Origin: Erinaceus europaeus
Lineage: Eukaryota; Chordata; Mammalia; Eulipotyphla; Erinaceidae
Direction of reading: 5' to 3'
Assembly: GCF_950295315.1 (NCBI RefSeq)
Contig: NC_080175.1
Span: 63,282,487 to 63,346,486, forward strand
DNA length: 64,000 bases
Below the pieces are notes generated by a model. The model saw only the letters and a list, made by a program, of their open reading frames with translations, was not told where the DNA came from and made no database searches. Shown here one piece after another: positions 10,218 through 21,037 of this stretch. Every line of letters begins with the position of its first letter. Position 1 is the first letter of the stretch. The position numbers were made by a program, and so were the translations under genes.

Positions 10218-11545
10218 AGATCCCATGAGATAGGGCATATGTAGATGTACATAGAAGTTGGGGGGAAAGTGCACAGTAGTTTGCAGTGAGTCAGCAAGCA
10301 AGCAAAAAAAAAAAAAGACCTAAAAACACACCTTAAAATACCTAATGAAATAGTTTCTACTTAGATCTAGATACTGTCCTCAACTACCTTCTATTTCACA
10401 TTCTCAATCACTCCAAAGCTAACTGTGTCAAAGTAAAGACTACAAAAGCTGAATAAAGACAAGAGACTGGAATACTTTAATGATGACTCTTTAGTCACTA
10501 ACAGGTCACCCCATCACCTGGGGCCCTAGTCAGGGAATCCTGGGATTCCCACACAGATATGATGGGCCTACCCCTTTAATAGATCCCTCTCACCAATGTC
10601 ACTGGTCATCTCTATCAAGAACAACATAATGGATCTCTGTGTGGGCCCCTGTTGGACCTTGCACTCAATGTAGATCAACAATTGTAGGGAATGGTCCATT
10701 CTCCGAAGGGAGGTTGAATAACATAATCTACCTATCACTTAAGGATGATGGATCCTAAAGTTTGTGCAAACTGGAATATATCTAGTGGTAACCACAGAAT
10801 GTGAGCTCAAACCTACATGGGTGCAGGGGTTATATAGGCTCCTGTGCTGACTATGGGCCCCAGATCAAATTGATGGAGTTTACAGTTAATATTTATATAC
10901 TTTTCCTATATTTGGGAGCTACTTTCTTCCCTGATACAGCTTTATAGCCCTTTTTCCAACTATGACACCATCTGCCCAGACAATAACTTAGTTTACCTGT
11001 ATATTATATATCAAGCTAAGGCAAAAACTAGTATAGTCATGGACCCCTTGGTATATACCTAAAATAGATCTACAAGTTTTTTGCAAAATGAGACCCCAAA
11101 TCTTCATCTGCAATACTCTTATCTTTATGTTTATAATTAGTCAATAATTCATTCTGTTTTATAACTTAGCTCTTTTTCAGCCACCAGGTTCCAGATGATA
11201 CTATGATGCTAACTTGACTTCACTAGGCAGACAATCCAACCAATGTGTCTTAGAGCCCTACCTCCCCAGATCACTACTCCATTAAGGAAAGAGATGACAG
11301 TCTGGGAGTATGGATCAAACTGTCAGCCCTCATGTTCAGCGGGGAAACAATTACAGAAGCCAGACCTCCCCCCTTCTGCACCTCATAATGATCCTGGGTC
11401 CATGCTCCCTGGGGGATAAATAGAAAAATTATGAAGGGAAGGGACTGGATATGGAGTTCTGGTGGTGGTAATTGTGTGGAATTGTACCCCTCTTATCCTC
11501 TGGTCTTCTTAAAAGTTCCATTTTATAAATAAAAATTTTAAAGAA
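10218..11545 (+). mobile_element. Old L1 3' UTR, part 2 and terminal segment
   Basis: After the LTR the L1 UTR resumes (AGATAGGGCATATG, then GTTTGCAGTGAGT at about 10277). From about 10440 it follows an older 3' UTR type also seen at 12.9-13.7 kb (GGGTTATATAGGCTCCTGTGC, CCTAAAATAGATC), and from 11183 the shared terminal part: CCACCAGGTTCCAGATG, GTCTGGGAGTATGGATC, TGATCCTGGGTCCATGCTCC, CTGGTGGTGGTAATTGTGTGG, ending near ATAAATAAAAATTTTAAAG. The A-run at 10303-10315 suggests a small insertion or join I could not resolve. Confidence 0.65.
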
Positions 11546-12039
11546 TCAGTAATTAAATCCACTGAAGCAATCAGGCAAAGTTTCATCAAACCAAGACCTT
11601 CCCCAACTCTGAGCTTATATATGTTTTGTTAATTTGTTATTTCCTTCCCTGGTTCTCTGTGTATACTCCTTTTGTTAACTGTGGTTGACTGATTTTTCTG
11701 TTGTTGTTATTAGTTTTTTTTTTCCTTTTTTTGTTTTTATTGTTCGGGGGGGTGTTTGTTTTCTTTCCTGTATGGTTTTGTATGTGGGCATTTTGCCTGT
11801 TTGTTTTGGTCTTTTACTTTGTAGCAGTTTCTTTTCCTTCTTTTTTTCTCTTTTACTTATTAGCAGTTCAGTCATCTCTTCTTCAGTATAGTTTGGACAC
11901 AAGAAACCCTTTATTTCATCTTCCAAAGACAGTGGAAATGGTGTCACCATTGAGACAAACCACAAGGTGACTGGCTTCAGGAGTTTAGGAACCAAAAGAC
12001 CAGAGATCACCCTACAATATCCTTGAATAGTAACATCCA
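11546..12039. other. Unassigned stretch with a minus-strand 132-codon frame
   Basis: Between two old L1 pieces lies sequence with poly(T) and a G-run (about 11712-11752) and a minus-strand frame of 132 codons (11675-12073) that ends in a Lys-rich tail. No domain is recognised. It could be an inverted 5' part (5' UTR/ORF1 start) of the old L1 that begins at 12040, but I cannot prove this. Confidence 0.3.
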
Positions 12040-13700
12040 AATACAAATTACAATTTAATGCAATCTTTATCAAGATCCTACCAACTTTTTTAAGAGAACA
12101 GAAAAAAAATTATGAAAGTTTATCTGGAACCAGCAAACACCTAGAAATGCCAAAACAGTCTTGAGAAAAAAAAGAACAAAATTGAAGGCACCATAGTCCC
12201 AGATCTCAAACTATATTACAGGTCTTTTGTAACCAAAACTTCCTGGTACTGGCACAAAAATAGATACACTGTCCAGTGGAACAGAATTCAGAGTTCAGAA
12301 ATATTCTAATTATTGGAAAGGGGGCTCAAAAAATTGAATAGAGAAAAGAGAGTCTCTTCAACAAATGGTGTTGGGAAAATTGGGTTGAAACATGCAGAAG
12401 AATGAAACTGAGCAATCGTATTTCACCACAAAAACAAAAGTGAATTCCAAATATATCAAGGACTTGGATATTATAGACCAGAAACTATCAAATATTTAAA
12501 GGAAAATATTGATGGAACTCTTTATCATCTAAATTGTACAGGCATCTTCAATAATACAAATATAATTACAATACAAACTAAAACAAAAATAAACCAATGG
12601 TATTCATCAAATTGAAAAACTTCTTCCCAGTAAAAGAAACCAAAACCCAAAGAGACTCTTTACAGAATGAGAGATATTTACATGTCAAATATCAAACAAA
12701 GGTCTAATAAACAAAATATATAAAGAGTTCAACAAATTCAGCAACAACAAAACCAAATGACTCCATTCAAAAATTGGGGTAGGATATGAACAGAAAGAAC
12801 ATTTACCAAAGAAGGTATCCAAAAGGCCAACAGATATATGAAAAAATATTAACTTTCATCAGGAATGAAAGATAAGCCCTCTTGTGGGCCTCTCCAGGAC
12901 TTTGTCCTCACTTTAAAGCAGCAATGCCCCACTCTCTGAAGGACCCTGCCACTGGAAGAAGACTGGTCCTGAAATAAGTGCTGCCTAGAATGTTCCCAGC
13001 TGTGAACATGGTCTGACAGCTCAGACTGACAGGGGGTTGGGGGTTATACAGGCTTTTGTGCTAAATGTTAATATATATGGACCTTGGGTCATACTGATGT
13101 GGTAAATAGTGAATTGTATTTTAAACCTTTCTTCAATTTTGGACGCTCCTTTCTGCCCTAATCCAGCTTTCTATCCCTATTCGCAACAATCTTCCCATAC
13201 AATTTTTTTTTTAAAATCCACTTCCCTGTAGCTATCAAATTCAAGCAAAAACTACTAAAGTCATGGGACCATAAGAACATAGCTAAAATAGATTCCATCA
13301 CTTCTTTGCACCCTAAGATCCCTATTTTTCAGCTGCTCTGTTCCTACTTTTCCTTTCATATTTATTAAGCAGTTTGTCCTACTTTATATCTTACTGCCTT
13401 TCAGCTACATAGTTGCAGATATTACAATGATTTCATTCTGATTTCCCTGGGCAGATGATCTCACCAATATATCCCAGAACCTCACCTCTCCAGAGCCCTA
13501 CCCCACCAGGAGAAGATAAAGACAGTCTGGGGGTGGGAATGGATAGTGTGACTCCACTTGCCGATAACTATGTCCCCCAGAGAAGGTTACAGAAGCCAGA
13601 ACTCCCACCTTCTACACTCCATATAGAATTTTGGTTTATATTCCCAGAGGGGTAGAAATGTTAAAGGGAGATTACCAGAGGGCTCTGAACTCCAATTTTG
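12040..13700 (+). mobile_element. Old L1: ORF2 C-terminal part with internal deletion, then 3' UTR
   Basis: From 12040 to about 12860 the sequence follows L1 ORF2 with many frame breaks: AACACCTAGAAATGCCAAAAC, TTCAACAAATGGTGTTGGG, CATGCAGAAGAATGAAAC, AAGAAGGTATCCAAAAGGCC. The conserved Cys-rich C-terminus is missing: the sequence jumps near 12865 to an old-type 3' UTR (GGGGTTATACAGGCTTTTGTGC, GGCAGATGATCTCACCAATAT). The 3' UTR continues after two SINE insertions at 13897-13945 and 14158-14215. It is much more diverged than L1-A, B, C and E. Confidence 0.8.
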
Positions 13701-13710
13701 TCAAGACCTG

Positions 13711-13896
13711 GAGAGAGAAAAGGAGATAAAGGAAGGACAGAAGGATGAGAAAGATAGACACCTGCAGACCTGCTTCATAGCCTATGAAGTGACTCCCCTG
13801 CCGGTGGGTAGCCTGGGGCTTGAACCTGATCTTTATACCTGTCCTTAAGCTTTGTGCCATATGCACTTTAACCTGCTGAGCTACCACCTGACCCTA
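13711..13896 (-). mobile_element. tRNA-derived SINE (type I) inside the old L1 3' UTR
   Basis: Antisense body with AGACACCTGCAGACCTGCTT, GAAGTGACTCCCCTGC, GGGCTTGAACCTGATC (B-box complement) and a head ending CTACCACCTGACCCT. The long AT-rich tail is missing or eroded. L1 UTR sequence (CAGAATTCTTGTGGTG) continues directly after it. Confidence 0.75.
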
Positions 13897-13929
13897 GGGA
13901 CACAGAATTCTTGTGGTGATAATGATATG

Positions 13930-14173
13930 AATTATAACCCTATTAGGGGCCAGGCAGTAGTGCATCTGGTTAAGCACACATATAATAGTGTACAAGGACC
14001 CAGGATTAAGCCCTGGGTCCTTAACTGCAGGGGAAAAGCTTCATGAGTGGTGAAGCAGGGCTGCAAGTATCTCTGTCTTTCTCCCTCTATGCTTCTTCTA
14101 CCCCTTTCAATTTCTCTCTCTCTATCTAATAATAAACAAATAAAAAGTTAAAAAAAGAATTATACTCCTATTA
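13930..14173 (+). mobile_element. tRNA-derived SINE (type II) with 16-bp target duplications
   Basis: GGGGCCAGGCAGTAGTGCATC head, B-box-like AGGATTAAGCCC, GAGTGGTGAAGCAGGG block, C/T-rich region and an AATAAACAAATAAAAAG tail. Flanks AATTATAACCCTATTA (13930-13945) and AATTATACTCCTATTA (14158-14173) match at 14 of 16 bases and both belong to the L1 3' UTR it entered. Confidence 0.85.
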
Positions 14174-14262
14174 GCTCCCAATTTTGTAAGTCAATATTAA
14201 ATCACCAAAACAATTTTTAAAAAATTCAGTAATTATTAAGAACTATACTAAAGTAGATGGTT

Positions 14263-14336
14263 AAAAATTAATATATAGGCATATAAATCACTAATTAATA
14301 TGAGAGGGGGAAAATTAATTGTATGTCTCGAAGTTT
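14263..14336 (+). mobile_element. Left piece of a split, 5'-truncated L1 3' UTR
   Basis: The piece starts at 14278 directly after AAAAATTAATATATA (14263-14277), which recurs after the matching poly(A) at 23436-23450, so the two are target-site copies around one insertion. The body matches L1 3' UTR (ATATAAATCACTAATTAATATG, GTATGTCTCGAAGTTT) and continues after 22350. The 8-kb L1-B lies in between. Confidence 0.85.
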
Positions 14337-14504
14337 GTTTTTTTTTTAATTATAAGACTGTATGAAGTGAATAGGAAAAAAGTTAATTATTCCCCTCCAA
14401 AAATATTAAAATAATTTTGCCATTAAAATATTCAGATTCCAATTCTAGAATTTCTGAGCAAATGTATGTACTATTAGGCCCAACAGTTCTAAATGGGTTG
14501 CTAT

Positions 14505-14535
<31 letters not shown>

Positions 14536-14565
14536 TCAATCTATTTTTTTTGTAGTTATTTCTTT
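14337..14565 (-). other. Candidate L1 3'-transduced segment with TAAA microsatellite
   Basis: Between the L1-B poly(A) (about 14563-14574) and the left target duplication lies sequence unrelated to L1. On the minus strand it begins with A-rich DNA and a run of AAAT units (14505-14538), then about 150 bp of unique sequence, then a terminal poly(A) (14338-14347). It lies inside the target duplications, so it came with L1-B or entered afterwards. Read-through past a weak L1 poly(A) signal is the usual cause. No strong AATAAA precedes the outer poly(A). Confidence 0.6.
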
Positions 14566-15906
14566 TTTTTTTTATTTAAGAAAGGATTAGTGAAGAGAAA
14601 CATAAGGTAGGAGGGGTACAACTCCACACAATTCCCAACACCCAATCCCCATAACCCACCCCCTCCCATGGTACCGTTCCAATTCTCTATCCCTCTGGGA
14701 GCATGGACCCAGGGTCGTTGAGGGTTGCAGAAGGTAGAAGGTCTGGCTTCTGTAATTGCTTCCCCGCTGAACATGGGCGTTGACTGGTCGGTCCATACCC
14801 CCAGTCTGCCTCTCTCTTTCCCTAGTAGGGTGTGTCTCTGGGGAAGCTGAGCTCCAGGACGCATTGGTGGGGTCTTCAATCCAGGGAAGCCTGGCCAGCA
14901 TCCTGGTGGCATCTGGAACCTGGTGATTGAAAAGAGAGTTAACATATGAAGCCAAACAATTTGTTGAGCAATCATGGATCCCAAGCTTGGAATAGTGGAG
15001 AGGAAGTATTAGGGAGGTACTCACTGCAAACTCTAGTATAATCCTGCTTTCAGGTATATATTTTGCAGTAGTTTATGGATACGTGTGCACATAAGCTCTC
15101 TCTCACAGAAACTGGTGTATATCTAGGTTATGGGACTTTGTTAGAAAGTGAACTACCTGAGATGAAATTAGAGTGTACTATTAAAGGAAAGGTCTCACCC
15201 GAGTAATGAAGCTGAAGGGTTGTCATTCCACACGTGAAGTCTCTGGATACAGTCTGAGGTGAAGCATGTTGAGGTGGCAATCGTTGCATTGGTTAGGTTG
15301 TGATCGGCGGATGCAATATTATTTAGTTTGGATTGGGAGATGCATACGGGAATGTAGGCCCTATCCAAGGGTTCCAGGACTGGGGGAAGTAGGGGCTCTA
15401 TAGTGAAGATGTGAGGTTCCTGCTGTCTTAGGGTTCAAAAAGACAATCAATAGTTAATATTATCATCACATTATTTGGTAATTGGATTAACTTTGAAAAG
15501 TCCCTTTGTTATGGTTTGCTGGACAGTACCCAGTATCTTGTATATAGCTGTGCTATTGGAAGCTTCTAATCTACTTGGTCTAGGCTTTTGAGAGAGTCCG
15601 CATATCAAATACATAGCCTATATATTAAAAAGATTCAGTTTGTCTTTTGAGAAAATTTGAGACATACAATTGATTTCCCCCTCTCATATTAATTAACTAC
15701 TGATTTATATGTCTACATTTTGCTAGGAGTGTACATAAACACCATTCCCACCACCAAAGGACTGTGACCGATCCCTCCCGCCCACTCCCACCCCCCACTG
15801 GCCCAGGAAGCTACATGTCTACTCCTCACCACAGGGTTTTTACTTTGGTGCCCTACTTACAATTTGATCAGGTCCTGCTTTTAGTTTCCCTTTCAGATCT
15901 TCTTAG
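14566..15906 (-). other. L1-B 3' UTR, unusually long (about 1.34 kb)
   Basis: From the ORF2 stop at 15907 to the poly(A) the UTR is 1.34 kb, long for a mammalian L1. It has an upstream part shared with the shorter UTR at 42.9-43.1 kb (to GAGAGGGGGAAATC, about 15680) and a downstream part of about 1.1 kb shared with many solo 3' fragments in this window. On the sense strand it ends TTTCTTAAATAAAAAA, which holds the AATAAA signal. A 145-codon frame (15024-14587) occupies the last third; see findings. Confidence 0.8.
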
Positions 15907-18900
15907 TTAGCTTCTCTTGATGAGTGGGATCATCCCATACTCATCTTTATCTTTCTGACTTAGTTCACTTAACATAATTCCTTCTAGCTCTGTCCAAGAT
16001 GGGTCAGAGAAGGTGGGTTCATTGTTCTTGATAGCTGCATAGTATTCCATTGTGTATATATACCACAGCTTCCTCAGCCACTCATCTGTTGTTGGGCACC
16101 TGGGTTGCTTCCAGGTTTTAGCTATTATGAATTGTGCTGCTATGAACATAGGAGTACACACCTCTTTTTGGTTGGGTGTTATGGATTCCTTGGGATATAA
16201 CCCCAGGAGAGGAATTATTGGGTCATATGGAAGGTCCATGTCTAGCCTTCTGAGAGTTTTCCAGACTGCTCTCCACAGAGGCTGTACCAATTTACATTCC
16301 CACCAGCAATGTAAAAGGGTTCCTCTGTCCCCACATCCTCTCCAGCATTTGTTGCTACTGTCCTTTTTGATGTATGCCATTCTTACAGGAGTGAGGTGGT
16401 ATCTTAGTGTTGTCTTAATTTGCATTTCTCTGACAATCAGTGACCTAGAGCAGTTTTTCACATGTTTGTTAGCCTTTTGGATCTCCTCTGTGGTGAATGT
16501 TTTGTTCATTTCCTCTGCCCATTTTTGGATGGGGTCATTTGCTTTTTTGCAGCTAAGTTTGCTGAGCTCTTTATATATTTTGGTGATTAGTTTCTTGTCT
16601 GATGTCTGGCATGTGAAGATCTTCTCCCATTCTGTGAGGGGTATCTCTGTTTGTTTAATAGTTTCTTTGGATGTGCAGAAGCTTTTCAATTTGATGTAGT
16701 CCCATTGGTTTGTTTCTGCTTTGGTCTTCCTTGCAATTGGGTTTGATTCATCAAAGATGTCCTTGAGGTGTATGTGGGAAAGTGTTTTACCAATGTTTTC
16801 CTCTAAGTATTTGATTGTTTCTGGTCTGACATCTAGGTTTTGATCCATTTGGAGTTGATTTTTGTTTCTGGTGAGATAAAGTGGTTCAATTTCATTCTTC
16901 TGCATGTTTCAACCCAGTTTTCCCAGCACCATTTATTGAAGAGAGCCGCCTTTTTCCATTTAATCCTTTGGGCCCCCTTATCAAAGATTAGATGCCCATA
17001 GGTGTTGGGATTTACTTCTGGGCTTTCAATTCTGTTCCACTGATCTGTGTGCCTATTTTTGTTCCAGTACCATGCAGTTTTGATGATGATGGCTTTATAA
17101 TATAGTTTAAGGTCTGGGAGTGTGATGCCTCCATTTCTGTTTCTTTTCCTTAAGATGGTTTTGGCAATTCTAGGTGTTTTCAGGTTCCAGATAAATGATT
17201 ATAGTGATTGTTCTATTCTCTTAAAGAAGCCTGGTGGAACTTTGATGGGTATTGCATTAAATTTGTATATGGCTCTGGGGAGAATATTCATTTTGATGAT
17301 ATTTATTCTTCCAATCTATGAGCATGGGATATCTTTCCATTTCTTGGTATCAGTTTCTATCTCCTTGAGTAGCAACTCATAGTTTTCAGCATACAAGTCT
17401 TTCACTTCTTTGGTCAACATTATTCCTAGATGTTTGATTGATTTTGCTGAAACAGTAAATGGGAGTGATTTCTGGATGTCTTCTTCTTCAGATTTAGCAT
17501 TAGCATAAAGAAATGCCATTGATTTTTGTACATTGATTTTGTAGCCTGATACCTTGCTATATTGCCTAACAACTTCCAGTAATTTTCTACTGGATTCTTT
17601 AGGTCTTTCTATGTATACTATCATATTATCTGCAAATAGTGAGAGCTTGACTTCTTCCCTTCCAATCTGTATTCCTTTGATTTCTTTCTCTTGCCTGATT
17701 GCTATGGCAAGAACTTCGAATACTATGTTGAAGAGTAATGGTGACAGTGGACAGCCCTGTCTAGTCCCCGATCTGAGGGGGAATGCTTTCAGCTTCTCTC
17801 CATTGAGTATGATGTTGGCTGTAGGTTTGCTATATATAGAATCCACTATCTTGAGGAATTTCCCATCTATTCCCATTTTCTGTAGAGTTTTGAGCATGAA
17901 TGGGTGTTGGATTTTGTCAAAGGCTTTCTCTGCATCTATTGAGATAATCATATGGTTTTTGGCTTTGCTTTTATTGATGTGATGAATGACATTGATAGAT
18001 TTACGGATGTTGAACCAGCCTTGCATTCCTGGGATGAATCCCACTTGGTCATGATGAACAATCTTTTTGATGTGTTGCTGTATCCGGTTGGCGAAGATCT
18101 TGTTTAATATTTTGGCATCTATGTTCCTCAGAGATATTGGTCTGTAGTTTTCCTTTTTTGTTCTGTCCCTATCAGCTTTTGGTATCAGGGTGATGTTGGC
18201 TTCATAAAAGGTGGAAGAGAGTATTCCTGTTTCTTCAATCTTATGGAATAGCTTAAGAAGTATGGGTATTAACTGTCTCCTGAAAGTTTTGTAGAATTCA
18301 TTTGTGAAGCCATCTGGTCCAGGACTTTTGTTGTTGGGGAGATTCTTAATAATGGTTTCAATTTCTTTGTCTGTGATTGGTGCATTTAGATTTTGTAGTT
18401 CTTCTTGGTTCAGTTTTGGAAGTGCATAGGTTTCTAGGAATTGTTCCATTTCTTCCAGATTCTCTAGCTTGGTGGCATATAGTTCTTTATAGAAGTTTCG
18501 CAGAATTCTCTGGATTTCTGTGGTGTCAGTTGTGATATCTCCTGCATCGTTTACAATTCTATTAATTTGAGTCTTCTCTCTTTTTTGTTTGGTGAGTCTG
18601 GCTAGGGGTTTGTCAATTTTGTTTAATCTTTCAAAGAACCAACATTTGGCTTCATTGATCTTTTGTATGGTTCTTTTATTTTCGATGTTGTTTATTTCTG
18701 CTCTAACTTTAGTGATTTCTGTCCTTCTGGTTGCTTTAGGGTTCCTTTGTTCCTCTTCCTCTAAGTCCTTGAGGTGTGCAGTAAGGTCGTTCATTTGGGC
18801 TTCTTCTTGGTGTTTAATATGTGATTGTATGGCTATAAGTTTCCCTCTCAGTACTGCTTTCGCAGTGTCCCAAATATTTTGATAGGTTGTGTCTTCATTT

Positions 18901-19731
18901 TCATTACTTTCCAGGAACATTTGAATTTCCTGTTTGAGTGAGTCTCTGACCCAGTGGTTCTTAAGGAACATGTTGTTTAGTTTCCAAATTCTATGTCTTT
19001 TAATAATTTTCCGTTTGTTGTTAAAAGTTAGTTTTACTCCACTGTGGTCTGAGAAGATACTTGGGATGATTTCAATGCTCTTGAATTTATTGATGCTGTC
19101 TTTGTGGCCTAACATGTGGTCTATCCTTGAGTATGTGTTGTGTGGATTTGAAAAGAAGGTGTATTCCAGTTTTTTGGGGTGGAGGAGTCTGAAAATGTCC
19201 AAGAGGTCTAGTCTGTAAAATCTCTTCATTCAATTCTTTTGTATCTTTATTGGTTCTCTGCTTTGTTGATCTGTCTAAGTGTGAGAGTGGGGTATTGAAG
19301 TCTCCCACTATTATTGTATTACTATTGATGTATTTTTGAAATTCTTTCAGTAGGTGCTTAATGTGTTTAGATGGTCCCTCGTTGGGTGCATAGATGTTAA
19401 TAATTGTTAAGTCTTCTTGGCTGATTGATCCTCTAATCATTATGTAATGTCCTTGCCTATCTTTTATTACTTTATTTAATTTAAAATCTATCATGTCTGA
19501 GATGAGAATGGCTGTTCCTGCCCTTTTTTGTGGACCGTTAGCCTGTATGATAGTTTTCCATCCTTTCACTTTAAGTCTGTGTTTATCTTGTTGTGACAGA
19601 TGGGATTCTTGCAAGCAGCATATGGTTGGGTTATGTTTTCTGATCCATCCCCCCACCCTGTGCCTTTTGATGGGTGAGTTTAAGCCATTGACATTTATTG
19701 ATATTATGGATTTAATGTATTGTAGTGCCAT
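15907..19731 (-). pseudogene. ORF2: L1-B ORF2 (endonuclease-reverse transcriptase), multiply broken
   Basis: Full extent of 3825 bases, equal to about 1275 codons, the normal L1 ORF2 length. Endonuclease (about 19731-18950): ISINVNGLNSPIKRH, LQESHLS (catalytic Glu), [27 protein letters not shown] (about 18400-17500): [39 protein letters not shown]-terminus: [18 protein letters not shown]ys-rich motif (about 16350-16300) and [11 protein letters not shown]; it ends MIPLIKRS. Lesions: one inserted base near 19216, a TGG-to-TAG stop at 17316, and a lost base near 16843. A 637-codon block (17316-19229) is still open. The catalytic box is FADN (17625-17636), as in L1-A. These are copy-specific breaks except FADN, which is shared. 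Confidence 0.93.
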
Positions 19732-19791
19732 TGTTCTAAAAAACAATTTGTTTACTCTGATATATTACAAGTATTATAGTGATGTTCTTGT

Positions 19792-21037
19792 TTATAAGAG
19801 GTCTTTTAGTACCTCTCTCAGGGCTGGCTTGGTGATAGTTGCCTCCTTTAACTGTTGCTTGTCTAAGAAGGTTTTGATCCCTCCATCTAGCTTGAATGAA
19901 AGTCTAGCAGGATATATTATCCTTGGTTGAAACCCTTTTTCATTCAGGGCTCGATAGATATCTTGCCACTCCCTTCTGGCTTTTAGAGTTTGAGTTGAGA
20001 AATCTGCAGAAAGTCTTATGGGTTTTCCCCTGTATGTGACTTTTGGTTTCTCTCTTGCAGCCTTTAGGATCCTTTCTTTATCCTTACTTCTTCTCATTGT
20101 GACTATGATGTGTCTTGGTGTCTTCAGGTTTGGGTTGATTCTGTTTGGTACTCTCTGGGCCACTTGCACCTTGATATCCTTTCTGTTATTCAGGTCTGGG
20201 AAATTTTCTTGTATTATTTCCTCTAGAATGTTTGCTTCCCCTTCCTCTCTTTCTTCCTCTGGCAGGCCAATTATACGAATGTTACTTCTTGTGAGATCAT
20301 CCCATATGTCTCTGTTGTTGTTTTCAGTGTCTCTCAATCTCTTTTTAAGCTCTTTCACCTCTTTCTTAGTTTTCTCTAACTCATCCTCTGTCTGACTAAT
20401 TCTGTTTTCTGCTTTGTTAGTCTGCTTTCCCTTGCCTCAGCTTCTTTCTTCATTACAGCTATTTCAGCTTTCAGTTCTCTAATTGTCTCAAGATAATCAG
20501 TATTTTCCTTGGGGGTCTCAATTGTTGTTTCCCTAATACTGCCATTCCTTTCCTCCAATGTTGTTTTCATTTCTGTGATTAATAAGTTTATTGTTGCTTG
20601 CATACTTTTCTTTTTTTTTTTCTTCTTTTTTTTTCCTTTTTTTTTTCTTTTTTTTTCCCCCTTTTGTTGTCCTTGTTGTAGCTTCGTTGTGATTATTATT
20701 ATTGCCCTTGTTGACGCAATTCGTTGTTGGATAGGACAGAGAGAAATGGAGAGAGGAGGGGAAGACAGAGAAGGGGAGAGAAAGATAGACACCTGCAGAC
20801 CTGCTTCACCGCCTGTGAAGCGACTCGCCTGCAGGTGGGGAGCCGGGGGCTTGAACCGGGATCCTTACGCCGGTTCCTGCACTTTGCGCCACATGGGCTT
20901 AACCCACTGCACCACCGCCCGACCCCCTCTTGCATACTTTTCTTATCTATGGTTTCTTCTGACTGATTTGTGGTTTCTTCTGGGCTCTTGTCTTCATTCA
21001 TTGGGCTAGCAGTTTTATTTGTTTTTAATCTACCCAT
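19792..21037 (-). pseudogene. ORF1: L1-B ORF1, interrupted by a SINE and frameshifted
   Basis: Same ORF1p as L1-A. The start MGRLKTNKTASPMNEDKS is at 21037. The frame runs to 20945, is interrupted by the SINE (20613-20928), resumes at 20612 with MQATINLLITEMKT and shows a 1-base loss near 20416 (GCTTCTG to GCTTTG). The RRM and C-terminal domain are open from 20358 to the stop at 19792. With the SINE and its extra target copy removed, the length equals that of L1-A ORF1. Confidence 0.92.
20597..20944 (-). mobile_element. tRNA-derived SINE (type I) inserted in L1-B ORF1
   Basis: Body 20613-20928 in antisense: poly(T) and T-rich tail, TTGTTGTCCTTGTTG, GGATAGGACAGAGAG, CACCTGCAGACCTGCTTC, GGGGAGCCGGGGGCTTG, and a head ending CACCGCCCGACCCC. 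Perfect 16-bp duplications CTTGCATACTTTTCTT flank it (20597-20612, 20929-20944). The sequence is close to the family core, so it is young and newer than L1-B. Confidence 0.95.
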
